NCBI GenBank assembly: GCA_003576905.1 | Contig: QEVG01000007.1 | Span: forward strand, 1-64,000 | Reading direction: 5' to 3' | Source: Planctomycetota bacterium | GTDB lineage: Bacteria; Planctomycetota; Phycisphaerae; UBA1845; UTPLA1 | DNA: 64,000 bases | In this document: positions 21,383 through 30,673 of the stretch, piece after piece | How positions within the stretch are numbered: position 1 is the first letter of the stretch | Layout: each line of letters starts with the position of its first letter | Made by a program: the position numbers and the translations under genes | Notes under the pieces: generated by a model | Seen by the model: the letters and a program-made list of their open reading frames with translations, nothing else | Databases searched by the model: none | Told to the model about the DNA's origin: nothing

Positions 21383-23059
21383 ATGGCGCGACCGCTGCCG
21401 ACAATTTCGTGCCTGATCCTCGCTGCCTTTTTCTTCGCGACCGACGCTTCGCGCGTCATGGCGGATGAACCCCCGCCAAGGATCACGCGCGTGCGCGGCG
21501 TAATCGACCGCGACCAGACGTGGTCCGGGCATATCCTGCTCACCGGCGACGTGTCGATTGAGCAGGGGACGGTCACCGTCGAGGCGGGGACGCGGATTGA
21601 GTTCGCGGGGAATCCCGAAGCTTCGCCGGTCCTCCTGAGAGTCGGTTCGACGTCTCGTGGCTCCGGCCGAATCGTATTGCAAGGCACGCCGGAACAACCC
21701 ATCGAGTTCAAGGCCGGCGGCATCGATCCATGCGAGGGCCGCATCGAAGTACACATCTTCCCGCCCCAGAGAGGGCGGCACAAAGACGCCATCCAAGCCG
21801 ATGCCGATCAACAGCAGCCGGAGCGGTGGCGGCATGTGCGCTTCGCGTCGCTTCGACCCAGGACTCGACCTGACTTTAGGAAACGAGGGGGCCCGCGCGA
21901 ATTGTCGGCCCTACGCGTGCAGTGTCATGATTCCGCATCGTTGACGATCGAGGACTGCGACTTCACGGATTCGCACTCGGTCGATTTATCAAGCAATTCC
22001 GGCGGTAGCGTTGACGTTTCGAGGTGCCGATTCACGCAATCGCGCGATCGACGGCCCGACTTGCAGGTGTCGGTCCATGGCGCATCGGGCCGAGTCGCAA
22101 TAGCCGAAGTGGTGGGCCACGTCGCGCTGAATGTAACAGGGCAGGACGTGCAGATAAGAGGGTGCGTCCTGGTCGGCCGGGGCGTGTCCATTCGCTTGGC
22201 AGAGGCGAATCCCGACGCGCGCATACGGATTCTTTCAAATTACGTGCACAACACGGAGAACACATATTCGTCGTCATCGTGCGCCTCCTTGCCCGGAAAC
22301 GCTATCGCAGCAGGAAACTTCTTTCGCAGCAGCGGCGCCGTCGTAAGCTCCGCATGCCGTGACATGCATGAAAACATCCTGCTGATGGATGCCGGCAATC
22401 GCGGGCGCAATCCGGGCAATGCCCAAGGCAGTTGGGCCATACGCACGGTGCCGCCGGGAAGCACCCTTGCGAGAAATCTCATAATCGGGCCGGCTTATTC
22501 GCTAGTTGAACCGACCGCCGCCGGAGACAACGCGAAATTCGTGCTCGACGCCCGACTCGAACCAATCGTGATACACGGCAACACATTCGACGGGGTTGAC
22601 CGCGCGTCCAGGGCCATAAAGTTGGCAAATCTGGTCGTGACCCACACGCCTGTCATAATCCACAACAACCTCTTCCTTCGCGTTTCCGCCCTCGTTTACG
22701 ATGAAGGCCGTCGCGACGACACGCTTCTCTACGCCGATTACAACGCCGTCACTCCGCCCGCCCCGCGGGGGTTTGACCAGGCCGTGGTGAAGGGCAAAAA
22801 GCCGGGCGACGAGGGCTGGGGCCGGCATGACATCATCGCCGACGATCCGCGAAAGCTGGGCCTCGGCCCGCTGCCCGATCGCATTCCCGATTACGACGAA
22901 GAAATCCTCTCCGGCCGGATGACAATCGACGAGGTGCGAGAGAAAGTCTTCGACCTGTATCGACCCCGGCCCGGCAGCCCCCTGATCGGCGCAGGAAGAA
23001 AAGTGGACGGTCCGTCCGGCGAGAAGGCGGCGAACATCGGCCTCTCTCCAAGGGAATGA
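21383..23059 (+). CDS. Secreted right-handed beta-helix protein
   Basis: 558 residues from ATG 21383, which puts the signal peptide (MARPLPTISCLILAAFFFA...VMA) at the N-terminus; an in-frame ATG at 21341 would add 14 residues. The mature part opens with TWSGHILLTGDVSIEQGTVTVEAGT, the usual lead-in to parallel beta-helix repeats. It then has rungs of the SLTIEDCDF / VDVSRCRF kind and ends in an LIGAGRK segment. Such proteins are often polysaccharide lyases or surface proteins, but I see no catalytic signature. It starts 1-43 bases after pheT. Confidence 0.78.
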   Translation: MARPLPTISCLILAAFFFATDASRVMADEPPPRITRVRGVIDRDQTWSGHILLTGDVSIEQGTVTVEAGTRIEFAGNPEASPVLLRVGSTSRGSGRIVLQGTPEQPIEFKAGGIDPCEGRIEVHIFPPQRGRHKDAIQADADQQQPERWRHVRFASLRPRTRPDFRKRGGPRELSALRVQCHDSASLTIEDCDFTDSHSVDLSSNSGGSVDVSRCRFTQSRDRRPDLQVSVHGASGRVAIAEVVGHVALNVTGQDVQIRGCVLVGRGVSIRLAEANPDARIRILSNYVHNTENTYSSSSCASLPGNAIAAGNFFRSSGAVVSSACRDMHENILLMDAGNRGRNPGNAQGSWAIRTVPPGSTLARNLIIGPAYSLVEPTAAGDNAKFVLDARLEPIVIHGNTFDGVDRASRAIKLANLVVTHTPVIIHNNLFLRVSALVYDEGRRDDTLLYADYNAVTPPAPRGFDQAVVKGKKPGDEGWGRHDIIADDPRKLGLGPLPDRIPDYDEEILSGRMTIDEVREKVFDLYRPRPGSPLIGAGRKVDGPSGEKAANIGLSPRE

Positions 23060-23087
23060 TCGCCGCCGCCGATCGACCAACGATCCA

Positions 23088-24074
23088 TCAAGCGCGGAAC
23101 ATCGGCTGCTTTTCGGCCGGGTTCACGCAGTGAAGAAACTCGCGGCACTCCATGAACGTCTGCACGATCCGCACTGTCTCCTCGGCAACAGCCGCCTGGG
23201 CCTGTTCCGTCGAGGCGCCGATGTGGTGCGTGCCATACACGCGCGGCACTTCCAGAATCGGATCGCGAAACTCCCTCTCGTCGGCTGACGGCTCGACCTC
23301 GTACACATCGAGAGCCGCCCCGCCGATCGCCCCAAGCTGAATCGCCTTGGCCAGCGCCTTTTCATCCACCACGCCTCCCCGGCTGCAGTTGATGATGAAC
23401 GCCGTCGGCTTCATAAGGGCCAGTTCCTCCTCACCAATAAGGTGCTTCGTCTGCGGGCCGCCGGGCACATGAAGCGTGAGAAAGTCCGACTCCGCCAGGA
23501 GCTGCTCGGGCTGAACGCGGCACAGGCCCAGTTCCTGCTCCAGGTCCGGGCGCTCCACCACATCGCAATACAGAATCCGCATTTCAAAGGCCCTGGCTCG
23601 CCGGGCGACCTCCGCGCCAATCCGGCCCAAACCCCAGATCCCAAGCGTGCGCCCCTTTAGCCCGCGCGCCTTGCTGTATTCTTTCTTGTTCCATACGCGC
23701 TGCCGGAGGTCGTCGGTCTCGTCCACGATCCGCCGGTCCAGGGCAATCATCATCCCGATCGTCAGCTCCGCGACCGCGACCGAGTTCATGCCCGGGCAGT
23801 TGCAGACCCGAATACCGAGCTCGCTCGCGGAGGGTACGTCGATCGTGTCCGTGCCGGCGCCTGCCCGGATGACCATGTGCAGGTTCGGCGCGGCCTCAAG
23901 CGTCTCGCGGGTGACGCGGGTCGAGCGGACGATCAGCACGCCACAGTTCTCCTTTTTCATGGCGTCGGTCAGGGCTTCTCCCTGGGTACCGGGCCGATAA
24001 ATCACCTCACACCCCATGCGCTGAAGTCGGTCGATGCCGCTCTGTTCAAACTTGTCTGCGATGAAGATTCTCAT
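23088..24074 (-). CDS. D-3-phosphoglycerate-dehydrogenase-like 2-hydroxyacid dehydrogenase
   Basis: NAD-dependent D-2-hydroxyacid dehydrogenase, 328 residues. It has the Rossmann motif GLGRIG, the catalytic Arg in NCSRGG, and the His in GTHHIGAST. The short form without an ACT domain resembles short phosphoglycerate dehydrogenases that catalyse the first step of serine synthesis; substrate specificity is not certain. It points away from the sigma-54 activator across a 519-base gap. Confidence 0.88.
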   Translation of the reverse strand: MRIFIADKFEQSGIDRLQRMGCEVIYRPGTQGEALTDAMKKENCGVLIVRSTRVTRETLEAAPNLHMVIRAGAGTDTIDVPSASELGIRVCNCPGMNSVAVAELTIGMMIALDRRIVDETDDLRQRVWNKKEYSKARGLKGRTLGIWGLGRIGAEVARRARAFEMRILYCDVVERPDLEQELGLCRVQPEQLLAESDFLTLHVPGGPQTKHLIGEEELALMKPTAFIINCSRGGVVDEKALAKAIQLGAIGGAALDVYEVEPSADEREFRDPILEVPRVYGTHHIGASTEQAQAAVAEETVRIVQTFMECREFLHCVNPAEKQPMFRA

Positions 24075-24593
24075 GACGACACCCCTGAAGAATTACGACG
24101 AAACATCGGAGAAACGAGTAGCAATCCGCGTGCCACCGGCTCCGGGCAAAGATGCACCAGCGACGCGGTCTGATGGATCGCAATCAGCCCCGTAAGGGCG
24201 ATTACCAGGGAACATCTGACGACCCTTTACGAGTCGGGCGCCGTGAGGAATTCCGCCAACAGATCGGGAATAACTCGTTGCCGTGGTTATGGGCGCGCCC
24301 GCAACGGGAATGACTCCCACGCACAAATAGACCCTTTGCGGGGTGTTTGCCCGCTCCGCGGAGTTGCCGTCCGGCGCACGGATCGGGCGGGCACGCCTGT
24401 GCCGCGGAGGTAGGCAATCACGTCGCTGCGCCGCGAAGAAGTCGCAGCAAAGGCGATGAGGGCATCCCACGCACTCTCCTGCGCGAAGACCGTCATCAGG
24501 CATCCGAGCGCCGGCGGCGTGTTACCGGGAGCGCGCCGGCAACGGCCGCCCCTGCTGGAAGGAGCGCCCCATCACAGATACCATTGTGTCACG
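24075..24593. other. Divergent intergenic region, no gene recognised
   Basis: 519 bases between the dehydrogenase and the sigma-54 activator, which point away from each other, so both promoters should lie here. Open frames on the minus strand (about 24093-24503) have biased composition but no ribosome-binding site or known domain. I cannot place a -24/-12 or -35/-10 pair with confidence. Confidence 0.5.
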
Positions 24594-25961
24594 ATGTCCG
24601 ACACGGCTTTTATTCTCATTGTCGAAGACGAGCGCTCCCACGGCGAAGCCATCAAGGAAGGGCTCGAGCGCGCGGGGCACGTATGCCACGTGGTTGAGTC
24701 GGGTGAGGACGCCGTGACATCCATGAAGGCCCGGCCGCCGCACGTCGTCATTTCCGATTACCGCCTCGGCGGCGCGATGAACGGCCTGGAGGTGCTGAAG
24801 AAGTCCCGCGAACTGGGCCCCTGGACCCAGGGCATCCTCATCACCGCCCACGGTGACGAGCGCCTGGCGCGAGACGCCATCATAGACGGCGGCGCTTATG
24901 ACTACATGACCAAGCCGCTCGATCTCGAGGAACTCCGCGGAACCGTCGGCCGGGCCGCCCGGCAGGCGATCACCCTGCGCGAGAACCACCTGATGCGTGA
25001 GCAGCTCAACAAGGCGTACTCCTTCGAGGGGATCATCGCCGCGTCGGGAGCGATGCGCAGCGCGCTGGAACGAGCGCGGCGGCTTGCCAACTCCAAGCTG
25101 ACCGTTGTCATCTACGGCGAATCGGGGACCGGTAAGGAACTGATCGCGCGGGCGATTCACAACAACTCCGACCGCCGAAAGAAGCCCTGGGTGCCGGTGA
25201 ACTGCGCCGGCATTTCGGAGGGCATTCTGGAGTCTGAACTCTTCGGTCACGTGAAGGGGGCCTTCACGAACGCCCATGCCGACCGGGCCGGGCTCTTCGA
25301 GGAGGCCGACGGCGGAACGATCTTCCTCGACGAAATCGGCGACATGCCGGTGCAGATGCAGTCCAAGCTCCTGCGGGTTCTGGAGAACGGAGAGATCGTC
25401 CGGGTGGGATCGAGCCGACCGATTCACGTGGACGTGCGCGTCGTCTGCGCGACCAACCGCGACCTGAAGCAGGCGGTGGCCGATCGGACGTTTCGCGAGG
25501 ATCTGTTCTTTCGAATCAACCAGGCGGATATCAACCTGCTGCCCCTCCGGGACCGCCGCGAGGACATCGCCCCCCTCGTGCACCACTTCATCCAGCAGGC
25601 CAACCTGCTGCACCGAAAGCAGATTCGCGGCATTACGCCCGAATGCCTTCGCCTTCTTGAGAATTACCGGTGGCCGGGTAATGTCCGCGAGCTTCAGAAC
25701 GTCATCAATCAGATGGTTGTCTTCTGCGACGGCGAGACGCTGGACACGCGCGACCTGCCTTCAACGCCGCCCATCAACGCGACGACCGACATCGTGCCGC
25801 TCAAACCTCGCGCCATGAGCCTGACACTCAGCGAGCTGGAGAAGCTGGCCATCCAGCACGCCCTGGCCCAGCACGGCGGCAACCGCGAGAAGGCCGCCAA
25901 GCAGCTCGGCATCGGCGCGCGGACGCTTTATCGAAAGATCAAGGAATACGACATTCGGTAG
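24594..25961 (+). CDS. NtrC-type sigma-54-dependent response regulator
   Basis: 455 residues in three domains. The receiver has its phospho-acceptor Asp at 55 (VVISDYRLGG) and Lys in TKPLD. The AAA+ sigma-54 activator has Walker A GESGTGKE, then GHVKGAFTNA and DGGTIFLDEIGDMP. A Fis-type helix-turn-helix at the C-terminus contains NREKAAKQLGIGARTLYRKI. The loop that contacts sigma-54 is GAFTNA instead of GAFTGA. No histidine kinase is adjacent, so the signal and target are unknown. Start ATG 24594 (MSDTAF) is the first that begins the receiver fold. Confidence 0.94.
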   Translation: MSDTAFILIVEDERSHGEAIKEGLERAGHVCHVVESGEDAVTSMKARPPHVVISDYRLGGAMNGLEVLKKSRELGPWTQGILITAHGDERLARDAIIDGGAYDYMTKPLDLEELRGTVGRAARQAITLRENHLMREQLNKAYSFEGIIAASGAMRSALERARRLANSKLTVVIYGESGTGKELIARAIHNNSDRRKKPWVPVNCAGISEGILESELFGHVKGAFTNAHADRAGLFEEADGGTIFLDEIGDMPVQMQSKLLRVLENGEIVRVGSSRPIHVDVRVVCATNRDLKQAVADRTFREDLFFRINQADINLLPLRDRREDIAPLVHHFIQQANLLHRKQIRGITPECLRLLENYRWPGNVRELQNVINQMVVFCDGETLDTRDLPSTPPINATTDIVPLKPRAMSLTLSELEKLAIQHALAQHGGNREKAAKQLGIGARTLYRKIKEYDIR

Positions 25962-26014
25962 AAACCGCGCAGCGCGAAAGGCGCCGCGGCAAGGACCCGC
26001 GACCCGAAATATTG

Positions 26015-26989
26015 CTACTGGCGCGGATGGCAGCGCTGGTGCAGGAACTTCAGCCGGGAGTTGTCGACGTGTGTGTAGATCTGCGTGGTAGCCACATCGG
26101 CGTGGCCCAGAAGCTCCTGTACGACGCGCAGATCAGCCCCGCCTTCGAGCAGATGCGTCGCGAAACAATGTCGCAATGTGTGCGGGCCGACCGGAACCTG
26201 AATACCCGCCGCCGCCGCCGCGCGGCTCACGAGCCGCCAGATGTTGGTCCGGTCCATGGGCCTGCCGGTCCGCGAGACAAACAGCGCGTCAACCGGCCCG
26301 ACCGACTCCGTCAGGACGCCTCGCAGTGTTCGCAAGTACTCCCCCACCGCGTCAATCGCCGCGTGTCCGATCGGAACGATGCGCTCCTTGCCGCCCTTTC
26401 CGTAGCACTTCAGATAGCCGACGCTCAGATTGACGTCGCTCACCTTCAGGGCTGCGAGTTCCGACACGCGAATGCCGCTCGCGTACAACAGCTCAAGGAT
26501 CGCGCGATCGCGGGCATAGAACGGCTCGCCCGGCTGCGGGGCGGCCAGCATGGCGTCAACCTGTCGATGGTTGATCGTCTGAGGGAGCTTGCGCCACTTC
26601 TTGGGCGTCTCGAGCAGCGCGCTGACGTCGCTGGAGATCACCCCGCTGAAGTACAGAAAGCGGAGGAACATCTTCACCGACACGAGGTGCCGGGCAATTG
26701 ACGACAGCGCCAGCTTCCGCTCCGACAGTCGAACGAGATAGCCGCGCACAACCAGGGGATCGATCCGCTCAGCCGAGCAGATATCCCGCCCATCGAGTTC
26801 GACGATAAACTCGCGCAAATCGCGCTGATAAGCCTCGATGGTGTTGGGCGCCAGCCCGCACTCCGTGACGAGGTACGTCACGAACCGCTCAAGAAGCCGC
26901 GGCCAGTCGGCATGCGCGGCGGCAGGCGGATGGTCGGCGGCGGCCGGTGAGGCCGACGGCGTGTAGCTGGGGGCGCGAAATGCGGTCAT
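26015..26989 (-). CDS. Xer-type tyrosine recombinase (XerC/XerD)
   Basis: 324 residues. It has an N-terminal core-binding domain (LLERFVTYLVTECGLAPNT) and the full catalytic set R174, K198, H270, R273, H296 and Y305 (GIRVSEL, GKGGKERIVPIG, HTLRHCFATHLLEGGA, LGHADVATTQIYTH). Length and motifs fit chromosome-dimer resolution. An extra 25-residue Ala/Pro-rich N-terminus precedes the core. A dif site was not identified, and an integron-like or phage role is not supported. Confidence 0.9.
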   Translation of the reverse strand: MTAFRAPSYTPSASPAAADHPPAAAHADWPRLLERFVTYLVTECGLAPNTIEAYQRDLREFIVELDGRDICSAERIDPLVVRGYLVRLSERKLALSSIARHLVSVKMFLRFLYFSGVISSDVSALLETPKKWRKLPQTINHRQVDAMLAAPQPGEPFYARDRAILELLYASGIRVSELAALKVSDVNLSVGYLKCYGKGGKERIVPIGHAAIDAVGEYLRTLRGVLTESVGPVDALFVSRTGRPMDRTNIWRLVSRAAAAAGIQVPVGPHTLRHCFATHLLEGGADLRVVQELLGHADVATTQIYTHVDNSRLKFLHQRCHPRQ

Positions 26990-27168
26990 CGGGAACCTTT
27001 ATTCGGGTGCAGCGTTTTCGCGGTGTGTCCGCAGAGTGTCTATCGGCGAGCCGATGGCAAAATTGCAGCGCGAGCGCGCAAGGGAGCCGCGCCCCGCGGC
27101 GACGCGTCGATTTCTGCGCATCGCGCGTCAAAAAGTGCGCGGTCCGGTGCAGAGCGATCTCGGCGCAC

Positions 27169-29073
27169 TCAGCACTGGCGCGGCGCCGACGGAAGCGTCA
27201 GCGAAAAGCAGGAGTAATGCGCGCCGTTCCGGCTGCTGCGCTTGAGTTGAAGCACTCCGCCAAGCGATTGGGCCCAGTATCGCGAGAGGGAAAGCCCGAG
27301 GCCCACGCCGCCGGCCCTGCGCCCCTGCTCCGAAGTCCCGCGCCGAAACGGCTCGAAAATCGCCCGGCGGTCCTTCGGCGCGACGCCGAACCCGGCGTCG
27401 TCCACTTCAAACGTGATGCTCCCGCCCGGTCCGGGGGCGGCGGAAAGCCAGATGCGGCGGTCCGAGGCGTCCGCGCTGTACTTGCAGGCGTTTTCGACCA
27501 GGTTGGTGAGGATCTGCACGACGAACTGGCTGTCCGTCTCGATGCGCGTTTCGCGCGGGCAGTGGTTCTCGATGACCAGCTCCTTGCCCGCCTTCTGGCA
27601 CGGCTCGGCGGTCGCCGCGGCGGCGGCCTCCAGAATGTTCGAGGGGTCCGTGGGGGCGAGGCGCAGGTTCGGCGCGGTTTCCTCGACGCGGGAATAAGAA
27701 AGGACATTCTCCACGAGCCGGGCCAGTCGCGCGGCTTCGGCGCGCAGAATACCCGCGTAATGACGTCGCTTCTCGGCGCTTTCCTGCGGCATTTCCGCGA
27801 GCAGATCGCTGTAGAGCTGAAACGAAGTCAGCGGCGTGCGAAGTTCGTGGGTAACCGCGGCGACGAACTGCATCCGGCGTTCGGCGAGCGTCAGGTACTT
27901 GGTCGCGCCATACGTGATCGCTACCAGCGCAAGCAGCGTCGCGCCCCACGCGACGGCGAGCCCGCCGATGAGGCCCGATGACAGCCCCCATGTCTCCACC
28001 GGGGGCGAGCGCGCGGCGACGAGCTTCGCCGGAATCGTGTGAAGCCGGCCGCGCACCGTCGCGGAGGCGGCCATCTCGCTCGGCAGCAGCGGCTTGAGCC
28101 GGACCTCGGGAAAGATGTCGCGGACCTGCTCGGTCAACTCGCGGGCAAGCTTCGGCCAGTCGATGAGGACGCCCTGAAGCGTACAGTTCTTGCTTGTCTC
28201 CACGGAAGCGGACCGGACGAGGGCGAGCATCGGTTCGCCGTCCTGTGTGAGATCAAGCCAGACGGGTGTCATCAATGGGGCATAGACCTGAACGCACGCA
28301 CCGGTCTCACGGTTGTAAAGGACCTGGCCCGACCCGGCCTCGAGGTTCTCCATCGCCACGAGTTCCGGCTCGCAGGTCGACGCCGGGTGAATCTCGCGCT
28401 GCATCTGTAGCAGACGCTCCGCCCGGCGGGCCGATTCGGCGGCGGCCGTGCGCACGCCCGACTCGGCATCGGGCGCTGCGTCCGGACGGGGTCCGGCGGC
28501 CGAAAGTCCCTCGACCTCTCCGGAGTGAATCAGCGTTTCCATGAGGACCTGCTCGAGCATGGGCGCCGTGTAGCGTTCCTGAAGCGCGGCGAACCAGTTC
28601 TCGGGCGCCGCTTCCCTCGGCCGGACCGGCGCGGGGATGCCGCCGGCGGGTAGGGCAAAGCGCGCCTCCGAAGAAAGCTGCGGACTGCTCCAGCCCTCGG
28701 TCTCGGAAACCTGGAAATGAAGCAGAATCCAGTCGGGGCCGCGATAGTCCTTGAGCGGAGATGCCACGAGGATGTCACGGCTGGCGTCGGAGCTGTCCGA
28801 CCGGTACCGCGCCTCCGTGGCGATGTAGTATGAGCGAAAGTGCATGTACGGCCGGGCCCGCTCGGGGTACAGCACCGGCGCGATCTCCGCCTCCATCCGT
28901 GCCAGGGCACGCTCCATGCGCACTTCGTCCGTGCGGCGCTGATCTTCGCGGGCCTCGAAGCTGTCCAGCTGGATCGCCGAGCGCGTCGCCCAGCCCAACC
29001 CGCCGCACACCAGCGCCCATACCAGCGCAATCGCGACGAGGACGTGACGACGGGTGGTTTGCGCCGGCGTCAT
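27169..29073 (-). CDS. Membrane sensor histidine kinase
   Basis: 634 residues. One membrane helix (about 9-30), a large extracytoplasmic region (about 35-360) and a second helix (about 366-390) precede the HisKA box AAVTHELRTPLTSF (His 409). An HATPase domain follows with NLVENACKYS, DDAGFGVAPKDR and GGVGLGLSLSR. The ligand-binding region resembles no sensor family I know. Its ATG overlaps the regulator's TGA by 4 bases (29070-29073), so the two are translationally coupled. Confidence 0.93.
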   Translation of the reverse strand: MTPAQTTRRHVLVAIALVWALVCGGLGWATRSAIQLDSFEAREDQRRTDEVRMERALARMEAEIAPVLYPERARPYMHFRSYYIATEARYRSDSSDASRDILVASPLKDYRGPDWILLHFQVSETEGWSSPQLSSEARFALPAGGIPAPVRPREAAPENWFAALQERYTAPMLEQVLMETLIHSGEVEGLSAAGPRPDAAPDAESGVRTAAAESARRAERLLQMQREIHPASTCEPELVAMENLEAGSGQVLYNRETGACVQVYAPLMTPVWLDLTQDGEPMLALVRSASVETSKNCTLQGVLIDWPKLARELTEQVRDIFPEVRLKPLLPSEMAASATVRGRLHTIPAKLVAARSPPVETWGLSSGLIGGLAVAWGATLLALVAITYGATKYLTLAERRMQFVAAVTHELRTPLTSFQLYSDLLAEMPQESAEKRRHYAGILRAEAARLARLVENVLSYSRVEETAPNLRLAPTDPSNILEAAAAATAEPCQKAGKELVIENHCPRETRIETDSQFVVQILTNLVENACKYSADASDRRIWLSAAPGPGGSITFEVDDAGFGVAPKDRRAIFEPFRRGTSEQGRRAGGVGLGLSLSRYWAQSLGGVLQLKRSSRNGAHYSCFSLTLPSAPRQC

Positions 29074-29810
29074 GCGTCACCCCCGGCCGCGCGATCTTCA
29101 TCCAGCGGGCGGAGCGCCGGCCCGAGCATGTAGCCCTTGCCCCGCACCGTGACGATGTACCGCTCGCCTTCTCCGCCTCCGGCCGATTCGAGCTTGGCCC
29201 GCAGCCGGGCGATATGCATGTCGATTGTCCGCGTCTCCGCGCCGCTGGTGATTCCCCACAGGCGCGTCAGAAGCTCGTTTCGAGATATGGCCCGCCCGGC
29301 ATGATTCGCCAGGTGGACAAGGATGTCGCACTCGGTCTCCGAAAGGGCCACGCCGTCGGCGCCCTCCGCGCGAATCTCCTGCCGCAACAGGTCCACTGTT
29401 GCCGCGCCGGCCGCCAGGCGCTTCACGGCCGCCGGCCGCTCGGGGCTGCGCCGCAAGACCGCCTCGACCCGCGCCAACAGTTCCTTTGACGAAAACGGCT
29501 TTACGACGTAATCGTCCGCGCCACCGCGGAGGCCCGCGACGCGCTCCTCCTCCGTCCCCCGCGCCGTCAGGACAATTACCGGAAGCGTGGGATGCGTCTT
29601 CCGGAGCCGGGCGAGGACGTCCATGCCGTCCAGCCTCGGCAGCAGTAGGTCCAGCAGAACGAGCGACACGCCGGGCCGCCGGGCCGCGGCAAGTCCCGCC
29701 TCTCCATCGGCCGCGGGAATCGGCTCATACCCCGCGCCGCGCAAAACCTCGGTGACCGCCTCGCGGATTGGCGCTTCATCCTCGACGATGACAATCCGAT
29801 GCGAAGCCAA
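29070..29810 (-). CDS. OmpR/PhoB-type response regulator
   Basis: 246 residues, receiver plus winged helix. The acceptor is Asp 54 in LVLLDLLLPRLDG, with Thr in VLTARG and Lys in VKPFS. The C-terminal winged-helix motif includes SRNELLTRLWG and RTIDMHIARLRAKLE. The start is TTG at 29810 with AAAGGA 9 bases upstream. Partner of the downstream kinase; the operon holds only these two genes, and target promoters are not visible. Confidence 0.93.
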   Translation of the reverse strand: MASHRIVIVEDEAPIREAVTEVLRGAGYEPIPAADGEAGLAAARRPGVSLVLLDLLLPRLDGMDVLARLRKTHPTLPVIVLTARGTEEERVAGLRGGADDYVVKPFSSKELLARVEAVLRRSPERPAAVKRLAAGAATVDLLRQEIRAEGADGVALSETECDILVHLANHAGRAISRNELLTRLWGITSGAETRTIDMHIARLRAKLESAGGGEGERYIVTVRGKGYMLGPALRPLDEDRAAGGDA

Positions 29811-29946
29811 AGACAGCCATCCTTTCGACCACGAATACGGACACGCCGAACGGGCGTCCTATTCTATCAATTGTACGCCCAAAAGGCGGATGCCGGACCG
29901 GGGGACGGCCCTCGCGGCGGGCACTGGCCCACGGTTCAATGTACCC

Positions 29947-30624
29947 ATGATTCGAGCCATCATCTTCGACTTCGACGGCGTCATCGCCGACACGGAACCG
30001 CTGCACTACGAGGCCTTCGCCCGCGTACTCGATGGCCGAGTGTTGATGCCGACGCGCGAGGTCTACTTCGCCCAGTACCTGGGCCTTAACGACGCGGCCT
30101 TCGTGCGAACGCTTCATGGCGAACAGGAAGTGGCCCTCCGCGACGGCGATCTCGAAGCCCTTCTGGAAAGGAAGAACGCCGCCTACGAAGCCGTGATCGC
30201 CCGGGGGCTGCGGCTCCTGCCGGGCGTGGCGGAGTTCATCGACCGCGTGCGCCCGCGCCTGCCTCTGGCCATATGCAGCGGCGCGCGGCGCGTGGAGATC
30301 GAGTCCATCCTCCGGTCGGCAAATCGCCTCGACGCGTTCCTGGCCATTGTGAGCGCCGATGACGTACCGGCGAGCAAGCCGGATCCGGCGGGGTTTCGCA
30401 TGGCGGCCGAAAGACTCCGCCCCACGGCGGCCGGCTTGGCTCCCGGCGAATGCCTTGCGATCGAGGACAGCGCTCATGGCATTACCGCAGCCCGCGCGGC
30501 GGGCATGAAGGTCGTCCGCGTGCGGACCTACGCAACAGGCTCACAATGCCCGTCCGTGGATCTCGAAGTCGACTCGCTCCGCGAGTTGACGGACGCGCAA
30601 CTGACGAAGCTGGGCGCGGCGTAA
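29947..30624 (+). CDS. HAD phosphatase, beta-phosphoglucomutase/PGMB-like
   Basis: 225 residues. It begins MIRAIIFDFDGVIADTEPLH, with the nucleophile motif DxDGV and a cap domain. Motif II is in AICSGARR, and the conserved SKPDP and IEDSAHGI close the active site. This is the DhaL/phosphonatase-like subfamily used for sugar phosphates; the exact substrate is unknown. It stands between the divergent regulator and wecB. Confidence 0.85.
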   Translation: MIRAIIFDFDGVIADTEPLHYEAFARVLDGRVLMPTREVYFAQYLGLNDAAFVRTLHGEQEVALRDGDLEALLERKNAAYEAVIARGLRLLPGVAEFIDRVRPRLPLAICSGARRVEIESILRSANRLDAFLAIVSADDVPASKPDPAGFRMAAERLRPTAAGLAPGECLAIEDSAHGITAARAAGMKVVRVRTYATGSQCPSVDLEVDSLRELTDAQLTKLGAA

Positions 30625-30673
30625 GCGGGCACGCAGCCCCGATTCCGCTTCTTCAGGGTTCACGCGGGCGTGG

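Noticed and set aside
24093-24503. Minus-strand open frames in the 519-base gap before the sigma-54 activator
   Set aside because: No ribosome-binding site, no recognisable domain, and overlapping frames compete; kept as intergenic.
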